A DNA stretch of 64,000 nucleotides from Novosphingobium sp. KA1 (GCF_017309955.1 NZ_CP021247.1:2629001-2693000), one strand, 5' to 3'. Counted from the first letter of the stretch, positions 1-8,840 are shown. Made by a program: numbers and translations. The notes: generated by a model from the letters alone, not told the origin.

Positions 1-1990
1 TCAGGCCGGTGTTGTTCGGCGCGAACAGTTCCGCGATGTTGGGTGCGCGCACGGCGTGCGCATAGTTACCACGGATCTTGAAGGCGCGGACAGGTGCCCA
101 GGTGCCGCCAACGTTCCAGGTCCAGGTCTTGTAACCCGGCTTGCCCGGGGCATCGACGGTGTAGCTCGAGTAACGAGCGCCGCCCTGAGCCGTCAGTTCT
201 TCGAAGAAGGGCTTGTCCTGGACGATCGGCACGACGAGTTCGCCGTACGCTTCGTAGACGTCGTAGCCGCCCGAGATGTTCGGCGACGCGCCGCCGGAGC
301 CGCCAAGGTCACCCGACTGCGACAGGAGATCGGATTCCTGCGAAGCGGTGTACTTGCGGTATTCGGCACCGATAGCGAAAGCGACGCTGTCGCTGGCCCA
401 GGGAACGTTCCAGCCGATGTCACCGTTGATCAGGCCGCGGACCTGCGCGAGCGAGGTCTTGGTGACGACCTGGCTGTTGGCGGTGAGGTACTGGTTCATC
501 GCGTCGGTGATCGAGCCGTCGGGGCCGAACACGTTGAGCGGGACGCAGTCATCCGAACCGTCGAGGCAGGTGTCGGTGTTGGTGGCGAGCAGCGCGTTGC
601 GGACGCGGCTGTTCAGCCAGTAGCCCTTCTGGGTCTGGATGTTTTCGGATTCGCCGTAGGCGCCCGAAACGTCCCAGTTGATCGAGTCGGTGATGCCGCC
701 GCGAGCACCGGCCTTGTAGTCGAAGAAGGTGGTGGTGAATTCCGAGACGCGCGGACCGAATTCGGTGGCACGACGGTAGAGACCGGTCGTCACCGTGCGG
801 TAGTTCGGATCGTTCGGGTCGGTCGCCACGGCAGCGGCGTCGCACTGTGCCTGCGTATAGAGCGGCGTGTAGATGCCGTTGTCCGGATCCATGTCCATGT
901 CGCGGGCGCAGAAGGCATTGCGCTGCGCAGCGGTCATGTACGGGTTGCTGAGCGGGATCACGACCGAGAGGCCGCTGAACGAGCCCGAGGGCGCGATGAT
1001 GGTCTTGACGGTGTTCTTCGAGAAGATGCCGCGCGTGTAGACTTCGACCGCGTCGCTCACTTCGTACTTGGCCTGGCCGAACATGTTGAAACGTTCGAAC
1101 GGCGTCTGGAAGATGTTGTACGGGTTGAAGTTGAACGCGTCGAAGGCGCTGGTGGAACGGAACCCGGTGCCGTCAGCGGTGACCTGGCGGGTACCGTTGC
1201 CGTTGTCGGTGCCGGTTACGTTGACGTTGCTGAAGCGCGACGGGCTCGAGGTGCCCGAGCCGCTGATGTCGCCCGAGTACGAGTCGATGCTCGAAGCGGC
1301 GAAGCCGCGGTCACCCTGGTAGACCGGGTCCGACTGCTGGTAGCCGACCGCGAAGACCACGTTGCCCTTGCCGTCGTCGAAGTCCGCACCCATGGTCAGG
1401 TCGGCGCGCACGTAGGCACCGTCACCGCGTTCGGTGATCTGGTTCGAGACGTTGGCTTCCAGGCCCGTGAAGTCGGACTTGACGATGAAGTTGACGACAC
1501 CCGAGATGGCGTCCGCACCGTAAGTGGTGGACGCGCCGCCGGTCAGAACGTCAACGCGTTCCACCAGGGCGACGGGGATGTTGTTAAGGTCGAAACGGCC
1601 GTTCAGTTCTGCCGGGACCAGACGGTCGCCGTTGAGCAGCACGAGGTTGCGGTTGGAACCCAGGCCGCGCAGGTTGACGAACGAAGCGCCGCCGTTGCCG
1701 TTGTTGACGGCCGAGCCGACGCTGGGAACGATGCCGGGGATTTCACGCAGAATGTCTTCTGCAGTGTTGCTCTGCTTCAGTTCGATCTGGTCTGCCGTGG
1801 TGGTCAGAACCGGGTTCGACTGGAGGTTCGGGTTACGGATCAGCGAGCCGGTAACGACGATTTCCTGTGCGGGGTTGGCGGCGGCTGCATCAGCCTCGGC
1901 GTCCTGCGCGTAGGCGCCGGTCGTGCCGATGGCGAACGCGGCGACGCAGGTCGCGCTGCGAAGAGCAGCCTTTTTCAGAGTGGTGTTCAC
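1..1990 (-). CDS. TonB-dependent outer-membrane receptor (C-terminus outside window)
   Basis: Outer-membrane active transporter powered by TonB-ExbBD; the ligand cannot be told from sequence. About 663 residues are visible and the gene runs off position 1. I start it at GTG 1990 because AAGGGA lies about 10 nt upstream and a signal peptide (about residues 1-29, ending AYAQ) follows. A TonB-box-like EIVVTGSLI is at 43-51, then a plug domain with the motifs DILREIPGI, NLRGLGSNRNLVLLNG and ERVDVLTGGAS. The rest is a Gly/Asn/aromatic-rich barrel. There is no FecA-type N-terminal signalling domain. It diverges from the SDR gene at 2465, and the 474-bp gap between them carries TGCAAT repeats that may control one or both. 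Family certain; substrate unknown. Confidence 0.93.
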   Translation of the reverse strand, partial: MNTTLKKAALRSATCVAAFAIGTTGAYAQDAEADAAAANPAQEIVVTGSLIRNPNLQSNPVLTTTADQIELKQSNTAEDILREIPGIVPSVGSAVNNGNGGASFVNLRGLGSNRNLVLLNGDRLVPAELNGRFDLNNIPVALVERVDVLTGGASTTYGADAISGVVNFIVKSDFTGLEANVSNQITERGDGAYVRADLTMGADFDDGKGNVVFAVGYQQSDPVYQGDRGFAASSIDSYSGDISGSGTSSPSRFSNVNVTGTDNGNGTRQVTADGTGFRSTSAFDAFNFNPYNIFQTPFERFNMFGQAKYEVSDAVEVYTRGIFSKNTVKTIIAPSGSFSGLSVVIPLSNPYMTAAQRNAFCARDMDMDPDNGIYTPLYTQAQCDAAAVATDPNDPNYRTVTTGLYRRATEFGPRVSEFTTTFFDYKAGARGGITDSINWDVSGAYGESENIQTQKGYWLNSRVRNALLATNTDTCLDGSDDCVPLNVFGPDGSITDAMNQYLTANSQVVTKTSLAQVRGLINGDIGWNVPWASDSVAFAIGAEYRKYTASQESDLLSQSGDLGGSGGASPNISGGYDVYEAYGELVVPIVQDKPFFEELTAQGGARYSSYTVDAPGKPGYKTWTWNVGGTWAPVRAFKIRGNYAHAVRAPNIAELFAPNNTGL

Positions 1991-2464
1991 GTTGGTGTGT
2001 CCCTTGTTGCTTTCGTCCGCCCACCAATGAAGCGTGACCAATCTCTGGTGGGCGACCCGGATGCAGGCAGCCTGACGCCGGAAAGCGTATTACTGCCATG
2101 AAGGTTTTGTTGCGCCGGGAGGGGTATGTTTCAATGCAATTTGCCATGCGGCGCAATTTGGCTGCAATGTTGTGCTATTCCTGCAACACGGGGTGATGCC
2201 AAAACGGACAGGGGGGCGGGAATCGTGCCTGTTTCTGCGGCATGGAGATGGTAACGCAGCTGTTGTTTGGCTGTCGTGAAGTGCAATAAAATTGCAGCAA
2301 CGGCGGTAATGGGGAAATCCTGTATCGCAGTCGCGGCGTTCGCAGGTTGCGCATTGACCCTGCCTGCGGCTGCTTTTAACCGGGTGCTTAAATTTAGGGC
2401 ACGCTGAAAAAGCGGGCGTTGAAAAACGACGCTTCATCGCCGGGGCAGGAAAGGGAAAAAGGCA
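1991..2464. other. Divergent intergenic region with TGCAAT repeats
   Basis: No gene is seen here. The stretch is more AT-rich than its flanks and separates the TonB receptor (-) from the SDR (+). The hexamer TGCAAT occurs at 2135-2140, 2163-2168 and 2282-2287, and its complement ATTGCA at 2291-2296. A weak promoter-like TTGACC lies at 2354-2359. Long open frames crossing this region lie opposite real genes and have no start signals of their own. Confidence 0.6.
2282..2296. promoter_or_regulatory. Inverted repeat TGCAAT-AAA-ATTGCA, candidate operator
   Basis: A perfect 6-bp dyad with a 3-bp spacer lies in the divergent promoter region. Two further half-sites of the same hexamer lie 114-147 bp away on the receptor side. 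The TetR gene at 3260, in the SDR operon, is the obvious candidate binder, but this is inference. Confidence 0.4.
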
Positions 2465-3250
2465 ATGATTCTGGACAGCAGCATGGCCGCGGTCGTGACC
2501 GGCGGGGCATCGGGACTGGGGGCCGCCACCGCCCGGGCGCTGGCCGACCGGGGCGTGAAGGTCGCCATCTTCGACCTGAACGAGGCGGCCGGCGAGGCGA
2601 TCGCCGCCGAGATCGGCGGGGTGTTCTGTGCTGTCGACGTGACCAGCGATGCCAGCGTCGACGCCGGTTTTGCCAAGGCCAGGGCGGCGCACGGCCAGGA
2701 GCGTGTGCTCGTCAATTGCGCCGGCATCGCGCCGGCTGCCAAGACCGTGAGCAAGAACCGCGAGACCGGGGAGCCGCGTGCCCACGACATGGCGGTGTTC
2801 GAGAAGGTCATCGCGATCAATCTCGTCGGCACTTTCCGCTGCATCAGCAAGTCGGCCGCCGGCATGGCCGGCCTTGATCCGGTGGATGCGTTCGGCGCGC
2901 GCGGGGCGATCGTCAACACCGCTTCGGTGGCGGCGCAGGACGGCCAGATCGGGCAGGCGGCCTATGGTGCCTCGAAGGGCGGCGTACTGGCGATGACCCT
3001 GCCGGTGGCGCGCGATCTCATGAGCGAGGGCATTCGCGTCAACACCATCCTGCCGGGCATCTTCGAGACGCCGATGATGGCGGCGATGCCGCAGCAGGTG
3101 CAGGATGCGCTGGCGGCGATGGTGCCGTTCCCCAAGCGTCTCGGCAAGGCGGAGGAGTACGCGAAGCTGGCGCTGTTCATGCTGGAACACGATTATCTCA
3201 ATGGCGAGAGTGTCCGTCTCGACGGCGCGATCCGCATGGGGCCGAAGTAA
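2465..3250 (+). CDS. SDR-family NAD-dependent dehydrogenase (3-hydroxyacyl-CoA dehydrogenase type 2-like)
   Basis: Classical short-chain dehydrogenase of 261 aa, resembling the HSD17B10/3-hydroxyacyl-CoA dehydrogenase type 2 group that oxidises 3-hydroxyacyl-CoA in beta-oxidation-like pathways. The Rossmann motif TGGASGLG is at 12-19, and Asp37 at the end of beta-2 suggests NAD rather than NADP. NCAG is at 84-87. The catalytic set is Asn119, Ser154, Tyr167 and Lys171. The start is supported by GGAAAGGGAAAAAGG just upstream. A TetR gene follows 9 bp downstream, so they form an operon. A close paralogue at 38634-39428 (-) has lost two of these conserved positions. The substrate is inferred only at the level of family. 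Confidence 0.88.
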   Translation: MILDSSMAAVVTGGASGLGAATARALADRGVKVAIFDLNEAAGEAIAAEIGGVFCAVDVTSDASVDAGFAKARAAHGQERVLVNCAGIAPAAKTVSKNRETGEPRAHDMAVFEKVIAINLVGTFRCISKSAAGMAGLDPVDAFGARGAIVNTASVAAQDGQIGQAAYGASKGGVLAMTLPVARDLMSEGIRVNTILPGIFETPMMAAMPQQVQDALAAMVPFPKRLGKAEEYAKLALFMLEHDYLNGESVRLDGAIRMGPK

Positions 3251-3259
3251 GCGACCGGG

Positions 3260-3901
3260 ATGGTGCAGGCTAGCGGCAATCATGAGGAGGGCGCGCCTCC
3301 GCCGGGCGCGCGGGCGCAGCTCCTCGACACGGCGAGTGCGATCATGCGCGAGGGCGATGTGGTCGACATATCGCTGTCCGAACTGTCGCTGCGTTCCGGG
3401 CTCAATTCGGCGCTGGTGAAGTATTACTTCGGCAACAAGGCGGGATTGCTCAAGGCGCTGCTCGATCGCGACTGGCAGTCCATCGTCACCAGTGTCGATG
3501 CGCTGCTGGCGAAGGACGGCTGGTCGCCCGAGGCCAAGCTCCGGCGGCACTTGTGGAAGGTTGTCGATACCTTCTACGAGGTGCCCTACCTCAACCGCCT
3601 GACCATGCGCATGGTGCGCGAGAGCGACGATGCCGAGGCGCGCCGGATCGCCGATTGTTATCTGTCGCCGATCTACCGGGCGTACGAGGAACTGATCGGG
3701 AACGGCGTCGACGCGGGGGTGTTTCGCGAGATCGACCCGCAGTTGTTCTATTTCACGGTGACCGGGGCGGTCGACCGGTTCTTCTCGGCGCGGCTGGTTC
3801 TCAAGCACTGTTTCGGTCAGGACACGTTGACCGAGGAACTGCGCGACCGCTATCGCGAGCATACCATCGACATCATCATGGCAGGTATTCTTGCGCGCTG
3901 A
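3260..3901 (+). CDS. TetR/AcrR-family transcriptional regulator
   Basis: 213-aa repressor. The N-terminal helix-turn-helix covers roughly residues 18-65, with the typical LSELSLRSGLN...YYFGNKAGLL pattern (recognition helix followed by YYFGNK). The remainder is the helical ligand-binding and dimer domain. It lies 9 bp after the SDR stop and its 3' end overlaps the start of the next gene by 11 bp, so the three genes are probably one transcript. A likely target is the upstream SDR/TonB divergent region with its TGCAAT dyad, but no direct evidence exists in sequence. Ligand unknown. Confidence 0.88.
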   Translation: MVQASGNHEEGAPPPGARAQLLDTASAIMREGDVVDISLSELSLRSGLNSALVKYYFGNKAGLLKALLDRDWQSIVTSVDALLAKDGWSPEAKLRRHLWKVVDTFYEVPYLNRLTMRMVRESDDAEARRIADCYLSPIYRAYEELIGNGVDAGVFREIDPQLFYFTVTGAVDRFFSARLVLKHCFGQDTLTEELRDRYREHTIDIIMAGILAR

Positions 3902-4778
3902 AAAGGGCAGCTTCTGGCACATCGGGGTCATTGGCGGATCGGGGCTGACGGCCGGAATCGAACTGGAAGAGGCGCAGGAGATCGCGGTCTCCTCGCCTTT
4001 CGGAGAGCCGTCGGGGCCGGTGGTGACCGGGCGCCTGGAAGGCACCCGCTTCACTTTCATCGCCCGGCACGGGGCAGGGCACAGGATCCCGCCTTCGGCG
4101 GTCAACTACCGCGCCAACATCGACGTGCTGGCTCGCTGCGGGGTCACCGACGTGCTGGCGCTGTCGGCCATCGGTTCGCTGCGCGAGGAGATGGCGCCGG
4201 GGCACATGGTCATGGTCGACCAGTTCATCGACCGCACCCACGGCCGTAGCGACAGCTTTTTCGGCACCGGCATGGTGGCCCATGTCTCGATGGCCGATCC
4301 GGTCTGCCCACGCCTGTCCCGCCTGACGGGCGAGGCGGCGAGACTGGCCGGGGCCGCGGTCCATCCGGCCGGCTGTTATCTGGCCATGGAAGGCCCGCAG
4401 TTCTCCACGCGGGCGGAAAGCCGGATGTACCGGGCCTGGGGGGCGGACGTGATCGGCATGACCGGCATGCCCGAGGCGCGGCTCGCCCGCGAGGCGGAAC
4501 TGCCTTACGCGATGCTCGGCATGGTCACCGACTATGATGCCTGGCGCGAGGACGAGGCGGGCGTGGAGGTGAGCCATGTCCTCGAAGTGATGCACGCCAA
4601 TGCCCGGATCGCGCGCCAGACGCTGCGCCTGCTGGCGGCCACGCTGCCGGCGGAGCGGACCCATAGCCCGATCGACCATGCGCTGGACCATGCCCTGATC
4701 ACCGCGGCCGAGGCTCGGGACGGCGGTCTGGTGGCAAGGCTCGATGCGGTGGCGGGCAGGGTGCTGGATCGCGGCTGA
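3891..4778 (+). CDS. mtnP: S-methyl-5'-thioadenosine/thioinosine phosphorylase (MTAP family)
   Basis: Cytoplasmic purine-nucleoside phosphorylase of the MTAP/PNP-II family. It would cleave 5'-methylthioadenosine or methylthioinosine with phosphate in methionine and purine salvage. GGSG is at 15-18, the phosphate-binding RHGAGHRIPPSxVNYRAN stretch at 59-76, and the MEGPQFSTRAES motif typical of the family follows. The only start that keeps the GGSG strand is TTG at 3891, overlapping the TetR stop by 11 bp with a weak AGG upstream, so the exact start is uncertain. Distinguishing MTA from MTI or guanosine specificity needs biochemistry. Length (295 aa) is normal. Confidence 0.85.
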   Translation: MRAEKGSFWHIGVIGGSGLTAGIELEEAQEIAVSSPFGEPSGPVVTGRLEGTRFTFIARHGAGHRIPPSAVNYRANIDVLARCGVTDVLALSAIGSLREEMAPGHMVMVDQFIDRTHGRSDSFFGTGMVAHVSMADPVCPRLSRLTGEAARLAGAAVHPAGCYLAMEGPQFSTRAESRMYRAWGADVIGMTGMPEARLAREAELPYAMLGMVTDYDAWREDEAGVEVSHVLEVMHANARIARQTLRLLAATLPAERTHSPIDHALDHALITAAEARDGGLVARLDAVAGRVLDRG

Positions 4779-4784
4779 GCGGCC

Positions 4785-5048
4785 ATGGCAAGGCGAAAGA
4801 AGCGCTATCTGACGGCCACGATGCCCGATGGTTATGTGAAGACCATCGGGCCGACGTCCGATTCCTTCACCCACTACTGGCGTATCGTCGCCGAGCTGGA
4901 AAACGGCAAGACCGAGGTGTTCTGGGGGCACGAGCGCTCGCTGGCCGAGGCGAAGCGCAAGCGTGCCGCAACCGAAGATGCCAAGCGCATGCGCGGTTGG
5001 AAAAGCTACCAGTTCGAGATCGTGGAGCTGGTTGAAGTTCCAGTCTGA
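4785..5048 (+). CDS. Small basic conserved-type protein, function unknown
   Basis: 87-aa soluble protein starting ATG 4785, 6 bp after the phosphorylase stop, so probably translated from the same mRNA. It is rich in Lys/Arg and aromatic residues (MARRKKRYLTATMPDG..., and a central HYWRIVAELENGK) and ends in an acidic-hydrophobic tail. No signal peptide, membrane segment or known motif is visible. Coding character (G/C-rich third positions, tight spacing) supports a real gene. I do not recognise the family. Confidence 0.65.
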   Translation: MARRKKRYLTATMPDGYVKTIGPTSDSFTHYWRIVAELENGKTEVFWGHERSLAEAKRKRAATEDAKRMRGWKSYQFEIVELVEVPV

Positions 5049-5091
5049 ATCGATTGATATTTTTGAGAAATCCGCGTTGGCGGTAAGGAAA

Positions 5092-5167
5092 TGGTGGAGC
5101 CTAGCGGGATCGAACCGCTGACCTCCTGCATGCCATGCAGGCGCTCTCCCAGCTGAGCTAAGGCCCC
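5092..5167 (-). tRNA. tRNA-Ala (GGC)
   Basis: A 76-nt cloverleaf on the minus strand, GGGGCCT at the 5' end pairing with AGGCTCC at the 3' end, with the CCA end encoded. The D arm is AGCTCAGCTGGGAGAGC. The anticodon stem CCTGC/GCAGG encloses ATGGCAT with anticodon GGC. The T loop is GGTTCGATCCC. It stands alone between the small protein and the tad operon terminator. Confidence 0.97.
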
Positions 5168-5409
5168 AATCATTTCTCCGGTTCAACCCTGGGTGGCTTG
5201 ACCGCGTCCCCTGCCTGCGCCGGGGAGGAGCGCCCTTTGGCGGGAGTTCGGCTCGCTGGCAAGTGGAAAATTGAGTTATCAACAGGAGACTGGCGAAACC
5301 CCTGCGGCAGCCGGGCGGAACCGGATGCGTGCTTGCGCAAGGGATCGGGCCCGTGGCGGTCATGGCTTTCGGCTTAAGGGCGGCGGCATTGTCGGCGCGC
5401 TGATGCGAA

Positions 5410-5443
5410 AATCCCCTCCGCGACGGGTGGCGCGGAGGGGATT
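5410..5443 (-). terminator. Rho-independent terminator of the tad operon
   Basis: A 13-bp perfect stem (5410-5422 with 5431-5443) and an 8-nt loop. On the minus strand it is followed by a short T run (ATTTTCG). It lies 23 bp after the tadC stop. Confidence 0.85.
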
Positions 5444-5466
5444 TCGATTCGGGTTGTCTGTTTCGG

Positions 5467-6483
5467 TTATTTCGGAGGGTGCGGATCGCCGCCGGAGAAG
5501 GCGTCGGCGATCGAACAGGCTGCCGGCCCCAGAATGACCACGAAGAGCGTGGGCAGGATGAACAGGATCAGCGGCACGGTCATGATCGCGGGCAGGCGTG
5601 CGGCCTTTTCCTCGGCGCGCATCATGCGCTCGTTGCGGAATTCGGCCGAGAGCACGCGCAGCGCCGAGGCCAGCGGGGTGCCGTAGCGCTCGGTCTGGAT
5701 CATCGTCGTGACTACGCCCTTCATGGCATCGAGATTGACGCGGTAGGCGAGGTTCTCGAACGCCTGGCGGCGTTCGGTGAGGAACGAAAGCTCGATCGAG
5801 GTCAGCGAGAACTCGTCGCCCAGTTCCGGATAGGCACGCCCCAGTTCGCGGGCGACGCGGTCGAAGGCGGCGTCGACGGTGAGGCCGGCTTCGGCGCAGA
5901 TCACCAGCAGGTCGAGCGCGTCGGGCAGGCCCTTGCGGATCAGGTCGGTGCGCTTGGTGATGAGGTTCTGCAGGAAGATGTCCGGGCCCTTGTAGCCCGC
6001 CAGCAGCATCGCCGCGAAGCCCATGAACTTCTTGAACGCGCTCCATTCGGGGAAGTAGTCGATCCCGTAGATCACCAGCGCGGCCGTGCCGCCCAGCACG
6101 ATCGGGGCGACCATGCGGGCAAAGACCACCGCAACGGCCCATTCCTTGTCACGAATGCCGGCCTGCGCCAGCTTCTGCTGGATGACCTTGAGCTGGCTGT
6201 CCTGCAGCACGCGCATCGCGCCAAGCACGCTGCCGAGCTTGTCGGTGGTCTCGTTGCGGCGCACGACCGAGGCGCGCTTCTTGGCATTGGTGGTGATGAT
6301 GCCGGTCTTCAGGGCCTCGCGGCGCTGGTTCAGCGCCTTCACGCGCTTGGCCATCGGATCGCGCACGGTGACAGCCGCGTAGATCGCGAGGATCACGGAG
6401 GCGGCGGCGACCAGCGAGAGCAGGGTACCGACAAAATAGACGTCGAAGCCCAGCAGCGTCGGACCGGCGGGTTGGTTGAGCAT
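5467..6483 (-). CDS. tadC: Tad pilus inner-membrane protein TadC (type II secretion F family)
   Basis: 338-aa inner-membrane platform protein of the tight-adherence (Flp pilus) machine, partner of TadB. A first membrane segment is near residues 15-38, another pair near 125-165, and the last near 300-325. Between them is the T2SSF domain (about 195-320) with the family stretch LPDALDLLVICAEAGLTVDAAFDRVARELG. It is the last gene of the cpa/tad operon, 19 bp after tadB, and ends in an intrinsic terminator. Normal length. It cannot work alone: TadB, the secretin and a motor ATPase are required, and the last is not encoded here. Confidence 0.92.
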   Translation of the reverse strand: MLNQPAGPTLLGFDVYFVGTLLSLVAAASVILAIYAAVTVRDPMAKRVKALNQRREALKTGIITTNAKKRASVVRRNETTDKLGSVLGAMRVLQDSQLKVIQQKLAQAGIRDKEWAVAVVFARMVAPIVLGGTAALVIYGIDYFPEWSAFKKFMGFAAMLLAGYKGPDIFLQNLITKRTDLIRKGLPDALDLLVICAEAGLTVDAAFDRVARELGRAYPELGDEFSLTSIELSFLTERRQAFENLAYRVNLDAMKGVVTTMIQTERYGTPLASALRVLSAEFRNERMMRAEEKAARLPAIMTVPLILFILPTLFVVILGPAACSIADAFSGGDPHPPK

Positions 6484-6502
6484 GGTGCCTGGTTCCTTCC
6501 GC

Positions 6503-7474
6503 TCAGATCTCGAAGCTGACCATCTTGGCCATGATGAAGGCGCCGATGCCCATCCAGATGCCGCCGCCGATGCCCGCGACCATCAGGCGTTCGTCGATGA
6601 AGAACTTTCCGATGTAGCCGGGATTGATCCAGTAGATCATGCCGAAGACGATGAAGGGCAGCGAGCCGACGATGTAGGCAGAGGCCTTCGATTCCGAGCT
6701 CATGGCGCGGATCTTGAGTTTCATCTGCGAACGCTTGCGCAGCACGTCGCCCAGGTTGGCGAGCGTTTCGGCCAGGTTGCCACCGGTCTCGCGCTGGATC
6801 GCGAGGGTGATGCAAAAGAAGTTGAATTCGGGAATTTCAAGACGATCGGCGGTGTTCTGGAGGGCTTCCTCCATGGTCTTGCCGATCTTCATGCGCTCGG
6901 TCACCAGCTTGAATTCCTCGCCGACCGGTCCGGGGATCTCCTGGGCGACGATGCCCAGCGTCTCGGTGACCGGAAGGCCCGAGCGCAACCCGCGCACGAG
7001 CAGGTCGATGGCGTCGGCGAACTTGACGTTGAAGGCGTTGGTGCGGCGGCTGATCAGCTTGTTCAGCACGAAGTGCGGCAGCGCCGCGCCGGTGAACAGG
7101 CCGAAGGCAAGCGCGAAGGGCAGTACACCGGATTTCATGAAGACCAGTGCGGTCACGCCAAGGCCGATACCCAGCGAGGTGTAGAGATATTGCGGGATCG
7201 TCCAGCTCTGGCCCGAGCGATAGAGCCGCAGCGCCAGCGCATCGATGCGCGAGCCCGAGCCGGCGACCTTGTGGGCGCGCGGCTTGCGGGCGGCGACGGC
7301 CTTGCGCATCTGCGCCTCGACGCGGTCGGTCGCGCTCTGCGAATGGCGGAAACGCACGCCCTTGAGCCGGCGCGTCTTTTCCTTGTCGGGCGAGGGACCG
7401 GCAAAAGCCGCCCAGAGCAGCCCGATCACGGCCGTGAGGCCGACTGCCAACATCAGGATTGGGATCAGATTCAT
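6503..7474 (-). CDS. tadB: Tad pilus inner-membrane protein TadB (type II secretion F family)
   Basis: 323-aa inner-membrane protein of the tad secretion platform. An N-terminal membrane helix is at about 3-24, and two further helices near 95-135 precede the T2SSF domain (about 160-290), which contains DAIDLLVRGLRSGLPVTETLGIVAQEIPGPVGEEF. A final helix is near the C-terminus. ATG 7474 is chosen because it gives the hydrophobic N-terminus at once. In related clusters the gene immediately upstream is cpaF/tadA; here the upstream gene is cpaE, separated by only 76 bp that contain a strong hairpin. Confidence 0.92.
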   Translation of the reverse strand: MNLIPILMLAVGLTAVIGLLWAAFAGPSPDKEKTRRLKGVRFRHSQSATDRVEAQMRKAVAARKPRAHKVAGSGSRIDALALRLYRSGQSWTIPQYLYTSLGIGLGVTALVFMKSGVLPFALAFGLFTGAALPHFVLNKLISRRTNAFNVKFADAIDLLVRGLRSGLPVTETLGIVAQEIPGPVGEEFKLVTERMKIGKTMEEALQNTADRLEIPEFNFFCITLAIQRETGGNLAETLANLGDVLRKRSQMKLKIRAMSSESKASAYIVGSLPFIVFGMIYWINPGYIGKFFIDERLMVAGIGGGIWMGIGAFIMAKMVSFEI

Positions 7475-7506
7475 GCCCGTCGCTCGCCTTCATCGGGGCC
7501 TTGCGG

Positions 7507-7544
7507 TGCCTGCCGGGCCGGTCCTGCGACGGGCCCGGCAGGCA
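7507..7544. repeat. Perfect 13-bp intercistronic hairpin at the missing-cpaF position
   Basis: Positions 7507-7519 pair exactly with 7532-7544 around a 12-nt loop. It lies between the cpaE stop and the tadB start. Downstream on the minus strand there is no T run, so it looks like an mRNA-processing or attenuation hairpin rather than a classical terminator, or a scar of a deletion. Confidence 0.7.
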
Positions 7545-7550
7545 CTGCGA

Positions 7551-8840
7551 TCAGGCCGCGGTTTCCTTCTTGGAGGCCTTGCCCATGATGCCCTTGAGAT
7601 CGAACTTGCCGAGCAGCGAGGTCTTGCCGCCCTGGTCCTTGGCGGAACCGGACGGGCCTGCGCCTTCGCCGCCTTCCTCGATGATCATGCGCGAGAGTTC
7701 GCGGATGGCGCTGCCGGCGCGGGTCGAGCGATTGGCGTCGACAAACGTCTGGCCGAGCTTGGCCGCCAGCGATGCCGCCTTGATGTCATAGGGAATGCTG
7801 ACGTGGATGCGGGTCTCGATCGAGGCCTCGAAATCGGTCTTGCTGATCTCGGCCACGCCCGACTGCATCTTGTTGGCGACGATGATGACGCGCGTGTGCG
7901 GTGCATTGGCCTTGAACCAGGAGAGCATGCGGATCGTGTCGCGGGCCGAGGCCAGCGTCAGTTCGGTGACCAGAACCACCACGTTCACTTCCGCGACCAG
8001 TTGCGGGAAGTTGATCAGCATGTTGCGCGGCAGGTCGACCACGGTCATCTCGAAGGCCTGGCGAAACTCCTCTTCCAGCTGGAGGAAGGCGGAGCCGTCG
8101 GTCATCAGCGGGGTGCTGATCGGCGCTTCGGCGGAGAGGATCGCGAGATTGTCGTTGGCGCGGATCATCGCGCGTTCGATGAACAGCCCGTCGATGCGGC
8201 TGGGGTTCTCGATCGCGTCGGTGAGGCCCCGGCCGGGTTCGAGATCGAGCGTCAGCGCGCCGGTGCCGAAATGGATGTCGAGATCGAGCAGGGCGGTCGG
8301 CAGCTTGTTGTCGGCGCTGAACAGCCAGGCCAGCGAGGTCGCCAGCGTCGAGGCACCCACGCCGCCGCGCGTGCCGATCACCGCGGTCGAAATGTGCGAC
8401 TTGGCGATGCCGCCGTCATGGTGGCGCGGCGCGGTGAACACGGCCTGGGCCTGTGCCAGCGTGTCGCGCACTTGTGCGGGCTGGAGGGGCTTGAGCAGGT
8501 AGTCGTGGATGCCGCTGGCGATGAGGTCGCGGTAGAGGCGCACGTCGTTGACCTGGCCCACCGCCACCACGACCGTGCCCGGCTCGCAGACTTCGGCGAG
8601 GGCATTGATGTCGTTGAGCGGATCGCCGCTTTCCGACAGGTCGACCAGCAGGATGTTGGGCGATGCGGTGATGGCCAGCGACTGCACCGCATTGCGCAGG
8701 CCGCCCTTGTTGCACTTCTCGGGCTGCCAGCCCATTTCGATGGCGATCGGGCGCAGCACGTCGAGCGAGGCTTCGTCGCACAGGTAGGCGGCGAACTGGT
8801 CACGCCCGTTCGGGCCGCCGGATTTCCAGGGTGCGTTCAC
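7551..8840 (-). CDS. cpaE: Pilus assembly protein CpaE/TadZ (MinD/ParA-like ATPase)
   Basis: 429-aa localisation factor for the tad machine. Residues 1 to about 130 form a receiver-like domain (ending DYLLKPLQPAQVRDTLAQA). A MinD/ParA-type ATPase follows, with the deviant Walker A TRGGVGASTLATSLAWL, in which the usual Lys is Arg as is common in CpaE, and then LLDLDIHFGTG. The start is GTG at 8840, close behind cpaD (4 bp gap). The low-complexity C-terminal tail (GGEGAGPSGSAKDQGG...) ends KKETAA. This protein positions the pilus apparatus and is not a substitute for the CpaF motor. Confidence 0.92.
   Translation of the reverse strand: MNAPWKSGGPNGRDQFAAYLCDEASLDVLRPIAIEMGWQPEKCNKGGLRNAVQSLAITASPNILLVDLSESGDPLNDINALAEVCEPGTVVVAVGQVNDVRLYRDLIASGIHDYLLKPLQPAQVRDTLAQAQAVFTAPRHHDGGIAKSHISTAVIGTRGGVGASTLATSLAWLFSADNKLPTALLDLDIHFGTGALTLDLEPGRGLTDAIENPSRIDGLFIERAMIRANDNLAILSAEAPISTPLMTDGSAFLQLEEEFRQAFEMTVVDLPRNMLINFPQLVAEVNVVVLVTELTLASARDTIRMLSWFKANAPHTRVIIVANKMQSGVAEISKTDFEASIETRIHVSIPYDIKAASLAAKLGQTFVDANRSTRAGSAIRELSRMIIEEGGEGAGPSGSAKDQGGKTSLLGKFDLKGIMGKASKKETAA

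Noticed and set aside
56..2101. 681-codon open frame on the plus strand
   Set aside because: It is antisense to the TonB receptor, which has a signal peptide, plug motifs and a ribosome site; GC-rich third positions keep the opposite frame open.
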